Below, in pieces: positions 1-6,743 of a stretch of 11,614 nt of DNA. The stretch covers positions 1-11,614 of the forward strand of contig JAPKGY010000029.1 of the NCBI GenBank assembly GCA_026647385.1, in the 5' to 3' direction. This stretch comes from Phycisphaerae bacterium. GTDB lineage: Bacteria > Planctomycetota > Phycisphaerae > UBA1845 > PWPN01. Positions within the stretch are counted from its first letter, which is position 1. Every line of letters starts with the position of its first letter. A program made the translations under genes and the position numbers. Below the pieces are notes generated by a model. The model ran no database searches, had not been told where the DNA came from, and saw only the letters and a program-made list of their open reading frames with translations.

Positions 1-176
1 AGATACTTCGGGCGATCCGCCGTGATGCGCGCGACCAGCTCCTGGGGCGTCAGGCCCTCGGCCTCCGCCTTGAGCATGATCGGAGCGCCGTGGGCATCGT
101 CGGCGCCGACGAAGTGCACCTCGTGGCCCTGTATGCGCTGGAAACGCACCCAGACGTCGGCCTGGATGTACTCCAT
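1..176 (-). CDS. metG: Methionyl-tRNA synthetase fragment, 5'-truncated and running off the left edge
   Basis: The minus strand encodes 58 full codons that read like the class I methionyl-tRNA synthetase segment just after the HIGH signature: MEYIQADVW, then RFQRIQGHEVHFVGADDAHG, then APIMLKAEAEGLTPQELVAR. In the intact family the preceding residues are the ATP-binding HLGH motif and the first beta strand. Here similarity stops at about position 182, where a YhcH-family gene begins on the other strand. The piece therefore lacks its real start and the HIGH motif, and could not charge tRNA as it stands. The rest of the gene lies beyond position 1. It is either half of a rearranged locus or the edge of an assembly join. 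Family assignment is confident by motif; the truncation is seen directly. Confidence 0.85.
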   Translation of the reverse strand, partial: MEYIQADVWVRFQRIQGHEVHFVGADDAHGAPIMLKAEAEGLTPQELVARITADRPKY

Positions 177-177
177 G

Positions 178-492
178 ATGTTTGTCGTCATTGCGACCGA
201 TCCCGGCCGCGGCCGATCGGGTGCCAAGCTCGAGATCCATCGCAAGTACATCGACATCCAGCTTGTGCTTTCCGGTAACGAGGAAATCGGCTGGAAGCCC
301 ACCCTGGCATGCAGCCAGCCTGAGGCCGACTTCGACGCATCGCGCGATCTCGGGTTTTTCCGGGACTCGCCCGCTCTGTGGTTGCCGATGACGGCCGATA
401 CTTTCGCGGTGTTCTTCCCCGAGGATGCTCATGCGCCTCTCGGCGGTGAAGGCCCGCTGCGAAAAGCGATCGCCAAGGTCCTTGTCGAATAG
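178..492 (+). pseudogene. YhcH/YjgK/YiaL (DUF386) family protein, missing its N-terminus
   Basis: From about position 181 the plus strand reads FVVIATDPGRGRSGAKLEIH, then RKYIDIQLVLSGNEEIGWKP, and ends AVFFPEDAHAPLGG...LRKAIAKVLVE. This is the conserved core and C-terminus of the YhcH/YjgK/YiaL cupin-like family (about 150 residues), which is linked to sugar catabolism such as sialic acid and beta-galactoside use. Only about 103 residues are present. Roughly 45 N-terminal residues are missing, and the upstream open frame is just antisense of the methionyl-tRNA synthetase fragment. ATG codons at 166, 175 and 178 could still start a short product, but without the first strands the fold is probably incomplete. 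No ribosome site is evident. Family call is strong; whether the break is biological or an assembly join is open. Confidence 0.75.
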
Positions 493-503
493 GGCCGCGG
501 GGC

Positions 504-615
504 AAAATGGGGACAGGCACCGCCTCAAACGATATACCAGGGGGCAGGGATTGTTTGAGAACAAAGGGATTCTTGTCGCCGGAGATCCTGCGCGGGCGGA
601 GCCAGTCCCCACTTT
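504..615. repeat. REP-like inverted-repeat element (about 112 bp)
   Basis: The left end (504-521, core TGGGGACAGGCACC) and the right end (598-615, core GGAGCCAGTCCCCA) are inverted copies matching at about 15 of 18 positions. Inside, CTCAAACGAT (524-533) pairs with ATTGTTTGAG (550-559) with one wobble. GGGGACAGGCACC/GGAGCCAGTCCCC ends are, from general knowledge, typical of small non-autonomous repeats mobilised by REP-associated tyrosine (Y1) transposases in planctomycetes and deltaproteobacteria. No transposase is encoded here. The element sits between the yhcH fragment and the GNAT gene, and a related element lies at 5351-5456. Confidence 0.65.
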
Positions 616-661
616 GACCGCCAACGTGTGCTCCGCGTGAGCACCCGGCGAGTTACGCCCG

Positions 662-667
662 TATTAT
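662..667 (+). promoter_or_regulatory. Possible -10 box giving a leaderless acetyltransferase transcript
   Basis: TATTAT at 662-667 matches the TATAAT consensus at five of six positions and ends five bases before the ATG at 673. Transcription would begin at or next to the start codon, which would fit the absence of a Shine-Dalgarno sequence. No good -35 box is visible, so this is tentative. Confidence 0.25.
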
Positions 668-672
668 TTGCG

Positions 673-1608
673 ATGAGCGAAGCGTCTTTCAACATCCGTC
701 GCATGGCTCCGGCCGACCGGCTGCCCGTGGCTGAACTGATCTTCCACTCGACGAATGCCTGGTACCTGGCCGCCGGCCGATCGCCCATCTTCACCGGTCA
801 ACCCCGGTCGACCGCGCTCTTCTACGACGTCTACCATTCGCTGCCCGGCAGCGTCGGCATCGTGGCCGAGGATCGCGCCACCGGCACGTTGATCGGCTCG
901 TGCTTCTACCACGAGCGCCCCATGCACGTCTCGCTCGGGATCATGAACGTGCATCCCGACCATTTCGGGCGAGGCGTCGCAAGTCGAATGCTCGATCACA
1001 TCATCGCGGTCGCCGACCGCGCAACCAAAGCCCTGCGACTCGTCTCCAGCGCGGTCAATCTCGATTCGTTCTCGTTGTATACGCGCAAGGGTTTCGTGCC
1101 GCGCGTCGCCTACCAGGACATGTATCTGCGGGTGCCCGACGCCGGGCTTGGACCGGCCTCGCCGCTCGCGTCGCGCGTCAGGCCGGCCTGTCTCGCCGAT
1201 GTCGACCGCATCGCGGAACTCGAGCTGGCCGTCAACCACATCCGGCGGGACGACGACTATCGTGTGTTCATCGAAAACCGCATGAACATCTGGCACGTGT
1301 CGGTCATCGAAGGCACGGACGGGGCCCTCGACGGCTTTCTCGCGTCCTGCGCTCACCCCGCGTCACGCATGCTCGGTCCGGGGGTTGCACGCACCCAGGA
1401 GCAGGCAGCCGCCCTGATCCTCGCCGAACTCGATCGGCATCGGGGCTATACGCCCGTCTTTCTGGTCCCCGTCCAGTGCGCGGAACTCGTCCGCGCAATG
1501 TACGGGCTGGGCGCCAGAAACTGCGAATTGCACTTCTCCCAGGTCCGGGGCCATTGGCCGGGCCTGGACGGCGTGAACATGCCGACCTTCATGCCCGAGA
1601 CAGCCTGA
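673..1608 (+). CDS. GNAT-family N-acetyltransferase with a second GNAT-like C-terminal domain
   Basis: A 311-residue protein. The N-terminal GNAT domain (residues about 6-155) contains the acetyl-CoA pyrophosphate-binding motif A, VHPDHFGRGVASRML (residues 93-107), followed by the usual late segment LDSFSLYTRKGFVPR. Residues about 168-305 form a second, more diverged GNAT-like half without a clear motif A, a two-domain layout known in some bacterial acetyltransferases. The acceptor substrate cannot be told from sequence. I chose ATG 673 because SEASFNIRRMAPAD begins the first beta strand; an in-frame GTG at 628 would add 15 unrelated-looking residues. Neither start has a ribosome site. It stands alone between a REP-like element and a gene-poor stretch. 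The family is clear; the specific function is unknown. Confidence 0.85.
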   Translation: MSEASFNIRRMAPADRLPVAELIFHSTNAWYLAAGRSPIFTGQPRSTALFYDVYHSLPGSVGIVAEDRATGTLIGSCFYHERPMHVSLGIMNVHPDHFGRGVASRMLDHIIAVADRATKALRLVSSAVNLDSFSLYTRKGFVPRVAYQDMYLRVPDAGLGPASPLASRVRPACLADVDRIAELELAVNHIRRDDDYRVFIENRMNIWHVSVIEGTDGALDGFLASCAHPASRMLGPGVARTQEQAAALILAELDRHRGYTPVFLVPVQCAELVRAMYGLGARNCELHFSQVRGHWPGLDGVNMPTFMPETA

Positions 1609-2153
1609 TCGGGACAGCATACGTGCAGTCGGCGCCCCGCCTGCTCCACCGCTTCGCCACCGAACGGGAACGAGTGTATGACGGCTTCGACGGGCGATCA
1701 GAGCAGTGACGCGGACTCACGTCGCGGAGCGACCGCATCATAACGGGACACGACAGGATGCCGCGGCAGCCAAAACCGGGAGGCTTGATGGCTTGGTCCG
1801 ACGACTGTATGGCCTGCCCACATTTCGATCCACCCGAGCGGCTTGCTGAGACCATGCAGAAACGCCGCGCTCGGGCCGGGAGGAGTGTGTTTCGATACCA
1901 AGGTCGCCGAAGGCCTCGTCGATCGGGCGCCCAGGCTCGCGGACAAAGGCGGTCAGTCATTTCATACCGGGGCTCTCCGGCTCCGGTTTGGAGTCATCCG
2001 GGCACCGGAGGACCATCTCGACCGCCTCGTCGACGACGGCGAGGTAGTGAGCCCAGACGATGATCCCCTGGCGGCGCCACCGCTTCTGCATCTGGCAGGC
2101 ACCGTGTCGCTGGCGTTGATCTCTGAGGACGCGTATGGTAGTGTATGTCTTCG
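1609..2153. other. Gene-poor stretch between the acetyltransferase and tRNA-Phe
   Basis: About 545 bases in which I find no convincing gene. Open frames exist on both strands, but they change frame, lack ribosome sites and show no family resemblance. The best candidate is a 44-codon minus-strand frame at 1957-2091 (IVWAHYLAVVDEAVEMVLR then CPDDSKPEPESPGMK). The same frame continues after a stop as LTAFVREPGRPIDEAFGDLG, so it could be the remnant of a decayed gene. Just before the tRNA, TTGATC (2116-2121) and TAGTGT (2139-2144), 17 bp apart, are a weak promoter candidate for the tRNA. Confidence 0.45.
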
Positions 2154-2226
<73 letters not shown>

Positions 2227-2431
2227 TTAAAGCCCCGGTTGCCACTCAGCTCCTCACGCGAAAAGGGTTATAGGTCCGCGCGGAGCGGCTTGGCCCACGG
2301 GGGTTCGGTCGGCCGGGCCACGCGGCAGGCGGACCGGCCAACACCGGGATCGCCCGTACTCGTGCCGTTCGGGGCGTGTAACGGTCCTTTCCTCAGCGAT
2401 ATCCGATCCCGAGCCATCGGAGGCCCGATCG

Positions 2432-4024
2432 ATGACATTAGCGATGTCTCGCTTGCTTTCTGGGTGCGGCACGCCCGGCGCATCGAAGGCCCGGCTCTGG
2501 TGTGTACTGGGGGGGGTCCTGACCGCGACTGTTTCGGCCGCCCAGGCGCCGCGGATGAACGTCCTGTTCATCGCGGTCGACGACCTGCGCCCGCAACTGG
2601 GTTGCTACGGCGACCCGGTGGTCAAGTCACCATGCATTGACCGGCTCGCCCGCAGCGGCCTGGTGTTCAACCGGGCCTACTGCCAGCAGGCGGTGTGCAG
2701 CCCGTCGCGCACGTCGCTACTGACCGGTCTGAGGCCGGACACCACGCGCATCTACGATCTGAACACCCACTTCCGCAAGACCGTTCCGAACGCGGTCACG
2801 CTCCCCGAGCATTTCAGGAAAAACGGATACCACACTCAAAGCCTCGGCAAGATCTACCATGCGGACCTCGACGACCCGCAATCGTGGTCGGTTCCATACT
2901 GGATGCCGGAGCGGCGGTTTCCGACGTATGCCACGGAGGAGAATCTCCTGCTCGTCAAGATGAAGACGAAACAGATGCGCATCAAGGGCGAGCCGAGAGC
3001 CGATGAGATTCTCGAGGAAGACCCGAAAACCCACGCGACCCTGAAGATCAAGCGTCATCAACGGGCGCTGGGGCGTGCCTGGGAGATCGCCGAAGTCCCC
3101 GACAACGCGCTGCCCGACGGCCAGGTCGCCGATCATGCCGTCGAGGTCCTGCGGACGGTGAAGGACAGCGCATTCTTCCTGGCTGTCGGCTTCTTCAAGC
3201 CGCACCTCCCGTTCGTCGCGCCGAAAAAGTACTACGACCTGTATCCGCCGGAGGCCATCAAAATCGCCTCCAACCCGGATCCGCCGACCGATGCGCCGGA
3301 CCTCGCCATGAGCGACTGGGGCGAGCTGCGGCATTATGAAGGCATCCCCAAAAAAGGTCCGCTGCCTGAGGAAACCGCCAGACAGCTGATCCGAGGCTAC
3401 CGCGCCGCCACCAGTTACACGGACGCGCAGATCGGCCGGGTGCTCGACGAACTCGATCGACTCGGACTGCGCGAGCGGACCCTCATCGTGCTGTGGGGCG
3501 ACCATGGTTGGCATCTGGGCGAACATGGGCTGTGGTGCAAGCACACGAACTTCGAGGAGACGACGCGGTCGCTGCTGATCCTCAGCGTCCCAGGCTGCCC
3601 GAAGGCAACCGGCGTCCATACCGATGCCCTCGTCGAGTTCGTGGACATCTACCCCACGTTGTCCGAGCTGTGCGGCCTGCCCCGGCCGGAGGGACTCGAG
3701 GGCCTCAGCATGGCTCCGCTGCTGAATGATCCGAACCGAGCGTGGAAAAAGGCCGCGTTCAGCCAGTTCCCTCGCCGCAAGACGATGGGCCACTCCGTCC
3801 GGACCGACCGCTTCCGCTACACCGAATGGGCGGTTCCAGGCCAGGAACCCGTCGGCGTCGAACTCTACGACCACCAAGTCGACCCCGGAGAGAACAGGAA
3901 CATCGCCCGACAGGGCGACATGAAAGATCGTGTCCAGGAGCTCAGGCAACTGCTGCACGCGGGATATACCGCCGCTTGGCCGCCGGGAGCGTCGGTATCG
4001 ACCGCTTCGCGCCCGGCTCGATAG
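2432..4024 (+). CDS. Secreted type I sulfatase, iduronate-2-sulfatase-like
   Basis: A 530-residue arylsulfatase-superfamily enzyme that would hydrolyse sulfate esters, probably on carbohydrates. The N-terminus carries a Sec signal peptide (hydrophobic core LWCVLGGVLTATVSAAQA, cleavage near residue 39). The catalytic signature CSPSR spans residues 89-93, with Cys89 the residue converted to formylglycine. Metal ligands are the pair D50-D51 in FIAVDD and D357-H358 in LWGDHGWHLGEHG, with K370 just after. PYWMPE and FFLAVGFFKPHLPF are typical of iduronate-2-sulfatase/choline-sulfatase relatives common in planctomycetes. ATG 2432 is supported by GGAGG at 2419-2423, eight bases upstream. The stop overlaps a GTG of the next frame. 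With a fucose/rhamnose-type BMC nearby, a role in desulfating algal polysaccharide is plausible but is inference. Confidence 0.93.
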   Translation: MTLAMSRLLSGCGTPGASKARLWCVLGGVLTATVSAAQAPRMNVLFIAVDDLRPQLGCYGDPVVKSPCIDRLARSGLVFNRAYCQQAVCSPSRTSLLTGLRPDTTRIYDLNTHFRKTVPNAVTLPEHFRKNGYHTQSLGKIYHADLDDPQSWSVPYWMPERRFPTYATEENLLLVKMKTKQMRIKGEPRADEILEEDPKTHATLKIKRHQRALGRAWEIAEVPDNALPDGQVADHAVEVLRTVKDSAFFLAVGFFKPHLPFVAPKKYYDLYPPEAIKIASNPDPPTDAPDLAMSDWGELRHYEGIPKKGPLPEETARQLIRGYRAATSYTDAQIGRVLDELDRLGLRERTLIVLWGDHGWHLGEHGLWCKHTNFEETTRSLLILSVPGCPKATGVHTDALVEFVDIYPTLSELCGLPRPEGLEGLSMAPLLNDPNRAWKKAAFSQFPRRKTMGHSVRTDRFRYTEWAVPGQEPVGVELYDHQVDPGENRNIARQGDMKDRVQELRQLLHAGYTAAWPPGASVSTASRPAR

Positions 4025-4056
4025 TGAACCGCGGCGTCGCGTGGAAGATCAGGCTC

Positions 4057-4473
4057 ATGGTACACCAGGATCGAATCACCTTTCGGACGGCCGGGCATCG
4101 CGAGATGCGTGATATCACCGATGCCGTCGCCCGGATCGTTGATGCCTCCGGCATTCGCACGGGGATCGCCCACGTGTTCAACATCGGCAGTACCGGCGCG
4201 GTGGGCACGATCGAGTTCGAGCCGGGCCTGCGGCACGACCTGCCCGAGTTGCTCGATCAGCTGATCCCGCCGAGCCGCGACTACGGCCATGAACTCGCAT
4301 GGAACGACGGCAACGGCCACTCGCACCTTCAGGCGACTTGGCTCGGCCCGGACCTGACCGTGCCGGTGCGCGAAGGCCGCCCCGCGCTGGGTACCTGGCA
4401 GCAGATCTTTCACCTCGAGTGCGATATCAAGCCGCGCAATCGCGAGGTCGTCGTCACCGTGATGGGAGAGTGA
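4057..4473 (+). CDS. yjbQ: YjbQ/UPF0047 family protein
   Basis: A 138-residue member of the YjbQ family (UPF0047), a small trimeric beta-barrel cytosolic protein. Some members show weak thiamine-phosphate synthase activity, but the true role is unsettled. Recognisable blocks are MVHQDRITFRT at the start, HVFNIGSTGAVGTIEFEPGL (39-58), DYGHELAWNDGNGHSHLQAT (75-94), LTVPVREGRPALGTWQQIF (100-118) and the basic PRNREVVVTV tail. ATG 4057 gives the family's usual N-terminus. A GTG at 4024, overlapping the sulfatase stop, would add 11 residues. It follows the sulfatase by 32 bases and precedes ruvX by five, so the three probably share a transcript. Confidence 0.9.
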   Translation: MVHQDRITFRTAGHREMRDITDAVARIVDASGIRTGIAHVFNIGSTGAVGTIEFEPGLRHDLPELLDQLIPPSRDYGHELAWNDGNGHSHLQATWLGPDLTVPVREGRPALGTWQQIFHLECDIKPRNREVVVTVMGE

Positions 4474-4478
4474 CTTGG

Positions 4479-4898
4479 ATGGATGTGCGTTACCTGGGGG
4501 TTGACGTCGGCACGAAGCGAATCGGGCTCGCCCTGAGCGCGCCGGGAGGCATCGTTTCGCCGCTGGAGGTTCTGCCGGCGGCCCCGACCGTCGAGGACAA
4601 CGCCCGGGCGATCCTGGCGGTGGCTGACGAGTACGCCGCCGGCGCCATCGTGATCGGCCTGCCGCTCAATATGGACGGCACCGAAGGCGACCAGGCGAAG
4701 GTCAGCCGGGCCCTGGCCGCCGCCATCGGACGAGCGAGCCCGCTGCCGGTGCATCTTCACGACGAACGCCTCACCTCGCACGCGGCCGACCACCGACTCA
4801 TCGAACGCGAGTTAACCCGCAAGAAAAAGAAAGCCCGTCAGGATGCGGTGGCGGCACAGATTCTGCTCGAATCATTCCTGCAGGCTCAGGCGGAGTAA
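4479..4898 (+). CDS. ruvX: RuvX/YqgF Holliday-junction resolvase-like protein (pre-16S rRNA processing)
   Basis: A 139-residue RNase H-fold protein of the YqgF/RuvX family, widely conserved and implicated in 16S rRNA 5'-end maturation and possibly Holliday-junction processing. Diagnostic blocks are YLGVDVGTKRIGLALS (5-20, acidic D9), IVIGLPLNMDGTEG (57-70), VHLHDERLTSHAAD (91-104, E96) and KKKKARQDAVAAQILLESFL (115-134, D122). The three acidic residues expected for metal binding are present. ATG 4479 is preceded by GGGAGAG at 4464-4470 with good spacing. It starts five bases after yjbQ stops, indicating coupled expression. Length is normal for the family. Confidence 0.95.
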   Translation: MDVRYLGVDVGTKRIGLALSAPGGIVSPLEVLPAAPTVEDNARAILAVADEYAAGAIVIGLPLNMDGTEGDQAKVSRALAAAIGRASPLPVHLHDERLTSHAADHRLIERELTRKKKKARQDAVAAQILLESFLQAQAE

Positions 4899-4980
4899 CT
4901 CAGACCGACCGATCGCATCCGTCGGAAGGATATGATCCAAAGAGCCGGGGCTCATTGATCCCCGAAGCGGTCAGTTTGAG
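4899..4980. terminator. Long inverted repeat directly after ruvX, possible terminator
   Basis: CTCAGACCGACCG (4899-4911) pairs with CGGTCAGTTTGAG (4968-4980) at 12 of 13 positions, counting one G-T wobble. The 56 bases between hold two further small stems, GGAT/ATCC around 4928-4938 and CGGGG/CCCCG around 4948-4964, so the whole could fold as a multibranch structure. It begins at the base after the ruvX stop and is followed by a short T run (4989-4993). It lies between convergent genes, so it may end transcription from either side. It is not a textbook compact terminator. Confidence 0.45.
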
Positions 4981-5030
4981 TAAACAATGTTTTTCGACGA
5001 TCTGGCATGGACGGGGCGGTCCGGGCTCGA

Positions 5031-5243
5031 TCAGGCGGCGCCGAAAAACAAGGCTGTGAACCCGAGAATGAAAGCGTCCAGAATGCCCGAGACCAACTGA
5101 ATGATGATCTCGCTGATGAACGAACGGAACTCGGTCCCCTTGATGTAGTCGCCGAGTTCCGAAACGCTCGTATTCATCAGGGGGCTGACGAAGAACATCA
5201 ACGGCACGGCGACGCTGTAGAGACTGGTCCGCATGAATCGCAT
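5031..5243 (-). CDS. Small predicted membrane protein, 70 residues
   Basis: I do not recognise this family. The product has a hydrophobic N-terminal segment (residues about 7-22, SLYSVAVPLMFFVSPL) that could be a signal or membrane helix. A charged middle (SELGDYIKGTEFRSF) follows, then a long hydrophobic C-terminus (about 45-68, EIIIQLVSGILDAFILGFTALFF). It would sit in the inner membrane with a short loop outside or inside. The start is well supported: AGGAG lies seven bases upstream of ATG 5243, and a clear promoter precedes it (5280-5307). It is monocistronic, convergent to ruvX, and separated from the microcompartment operon by a REP-like element. Gene reality is fairly sure; function is unknown. 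Confidence 0.7.
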   Translation of the reverse strand: MRFMRTSLYSVAVPLMFFVSPLMNTSVSELGDYIKGTEFRSFISEIIIQLVSGILDAFILGFTALFFGAA

Positions 5244-5279
5244 GGTTGTGCTCCTGCATGCCCGGATGGAACCGAATTC

Positions 5280-5307
5280 ATTATACCCGCCGGGGCGGGA
5301 GTGTACA
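5280..5307 (-). promoter_or_regulatory. Sigma70-type promoter for the small membrane protein
   Basis: On the minus strand a perfect TATAAT (-10, positions 5285-5280) lies 16 bp downstream of TGTACA (5307-5302), which matches TTGACA at four of six positions. Transcription would start near 5273, leaving a leader of about 30 bases that contains the AGGAG ribosome site before ATG 5243. Confidence 0.55.
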
Positions 5308-5350
5308 GGGCAGGTCTTTGTGTTGCGCGGGCGAACGGTTTGCACCCAAG

Positions 5351-5456
5351 AGAGGGGGACAGTCCCCATTTCGCAGCGGTTTCCTGACGTACCGGACCGA
5401 TCGTGTGCCCCAACCCGGCTTATGTTCCGGCGAAAGGGGGACAGACCCCGGCCTCT
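5351..5456. repeat. Second REP-like inverted-repeat element (about 106 bp)
   Basis: The left end AGAGGGGGACAGTCCCCATT (continuing TCGC, to 5374) and the right end (5430-5456, GCGAAAGGGGGACAGACCCC then GGCCTCT) are imperfect inverted copies. Each end also contains its own small palindrome, GGGGACAGTCCCC and GGGGACAGACCCC. It shares the GGGGACAG core with the element at 504-615 and is likely the same class of dispersed repeat. It lies just downstream of the BMC operon's last gene, so its stems may also act as a transcript end. Confidence 0.6.
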
Positions 5457-5467
5457 CGCACACCCTC

Positions 5468-6700
5468 TCAGGCTCGATTGAGCCGATTCCGGAAATAGGC
5501 GAGGCGTTCGGCGGACGTCATTTTGCCGAAACTTGGACCGGGCACGGGGGCTTTGCGAACGGACGGTCCGCCCGCCGGGGCCCTCGGGCCGGCCGCCGCC
5601 GGCTGGCGTGAGCCGTTGCCGCCGGACGCGCCGCCGGACGCGCCGCCGGGGACGACCACCCGCTCCGACCCGCCGTAGCTCATCGCCTGGTCGGTCAGCT
5701 TCATGTCCTCTTCGAGCGGGCGGTATGGCTTGATGCCCAGCCCCTGCAGGATGCCGTGGTACGCTCGAACCGCCTCCTCCGGGGAGATCTGCCCGTCGAC
5801 GATCCGCCGCAGCATCTCGATGAACGCGAACTGGTTTTCCGCGTTGTTGATCTTTCGGCCGAACAGCGCAACCCGCGCGCCGTACTTCTGTGCGTCGGCG
5901 AGCAGCTTGAACGCGTCGTACGTCGTTCCCGAGGAGCCGCCGAGAATCCCGATGATCAGGCCGGGGTCGTAACGAGCGAGTTCCTCGGTGTACTTCGGCC
6001 CGTGGTAGACCATCTTGAGGAACAGAGGCCGTCCCTTGTCGGGCACGCCCGCCAGGCAGCGTACGATCATGTCATTGATGAAACCGCCGAGCTTGTCGGG
6101 AGGGATCGGTTTCTGCGGCGCGTTCGGGTCGAACACCTCGAGGAAATGTCGGAAGCTCTTGCGTTCCGCCTCGATGCGGAACGTCTTGTACGCCTCGAGG
6201 GTCTGCTTGTCGAGTTCGAGGTCATTGTTGAACGTCACGCTGTACAGGCCGAGGTCGGCACCGAGGGCACGCTCCTTCGGGTCGCAGTCGATCTTGCCGC
6301 ACTGGATCTGATCGATCGTCGTCGACTGGAAAGGCCGCGACGGCTTGGAGCTGAACACCCCCTCGCGCACCGCGTGAATATCCGTCGTATCGTTGGCCCG
6401 GGCGGCCGGCGTGACGTGCGAGTTCTCGAACAACCGCTCCTTGATGGCCAGAATGCCGTTGCAGTGGGCCGACATGAGCATGATATCCACCAGCCCCTGC
6501 CGCACGATCTGGCGAATGATCTCATGGAACTCCGCCAGCGTCCGGAACCTGCCCTCCCGGGAGTAATGCTCCGGCGATTTGCCCGGCGCCGCGATGCCGA
6601 ATGCCATGTCGGCATCCTTGGCGTCGGCGATGATGAACTCGCCGCAGTTGGGGTTCGCCTTGATCCTGGCCAGCTTGATATCGAGGCTTTTCTGTACCAT
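5468..6700 (-). CDS. 410-residue TIM-barrel-aldolase-like protein with C-terminal encapsulation-peptide-like tail
   Basis: A conserved-looking protein, last gene of the BMC operon, whose chemistry I cannot name with confidence. Residues about 1-345 resemble a class I (DeoC/LacD/DhnA-like) aldolase barrel. They include GADLGLYSVTFNNDLELD (147-164), PLFLKMVYHG (225-234) with K229 as a candidate Schiff-base lysine, GILGGSSGTTYDAFKLL (251-267) and YGARVALFGRKI (273-284), like the phosphate-binding end of such barrels. Residues 350-388 are a Gly/Ala/Pro linker, encoded partly by a 12-bp tandem repeat. Residues 389-410 (SFGKMTSAERLAYFRNRLNR) form an amphipathic helix typical of encapsulation peptides. 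Start 6700 is preferred because GGGG lies six bases upstream; ATG 6706 would add two residues. It follows the class II aldolase by 43 bases. It is probably a lumen enzyme. Confidence 0.8.
   Translation of the reverse strand: MVQKSLDIKLARIKANPNCGEFIIADAKDADMAFGIAAPGKSPEHYSREGRFRTLAEFHEIIRQIVRQGLVDIMLMSAHCNGILAIKERLFENSHVTPAARANDTTDIHAVREGVFSSKPSRPFQSTTIDQIQCGKIDCDPKERALGADLGLYSVTFNNDLELDKQTLEAYKTFRIEAERKSFRHFLEVFDPNAPQKPIPPDKLGGFINDMIVRCLAGVPDKGRPLFLKMVYHGPKYTEELARYDPGLIIGILGGSSGTTYDAFKLLADAQKYGARVALFGRKINNAENQFAFIEMLRRIVDGQISPEEAVRAYHGILQGLGIKPYRPLEEDMKLTDQAMSYGGSERVVVPGGASGGASGGNGSRQPAAAGPRAPAGGPSVRKAPVPGPSFGKMTSAERLAYFRNRLNRA
5618..5650 (-). repeat. 12-bp tandem repeat inside the linker of the 410-residue protein
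   Basis: Two exact 12-bp units (plus-strand GCCGCCGGACGC at 5618-5629 and 5630-5641) and a partial third (5642-5650) encode repeated Gly-Gly-Ala-Ser. They lie within the flexible linker before the C-terminal helix, and unit slippage there would change linker length without shifting the frame. Confidence 0.7.
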
Positions 6701-6743
6701 GGTCATCCCCGATCGAGCGGCCGCGTCGGCCGCCGCCTGATTC

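Noticed and set aside
2432..2476. Lipobox-like LLSGC near the sulfatase N-terminus
   Set aside because: The stretch before the cysteine is too short and not hydrophobic enough for a lipoprotein signal. A better Sec signal peptide core follows and ends in SAAQA.
2717..3958. 413-codon minus-strand open frame under the sulfatase
   Set aside because: It is the antisense mirror of the sulfatase. The plus strand has the signal peptide, CSPSR motif and ribosome site.
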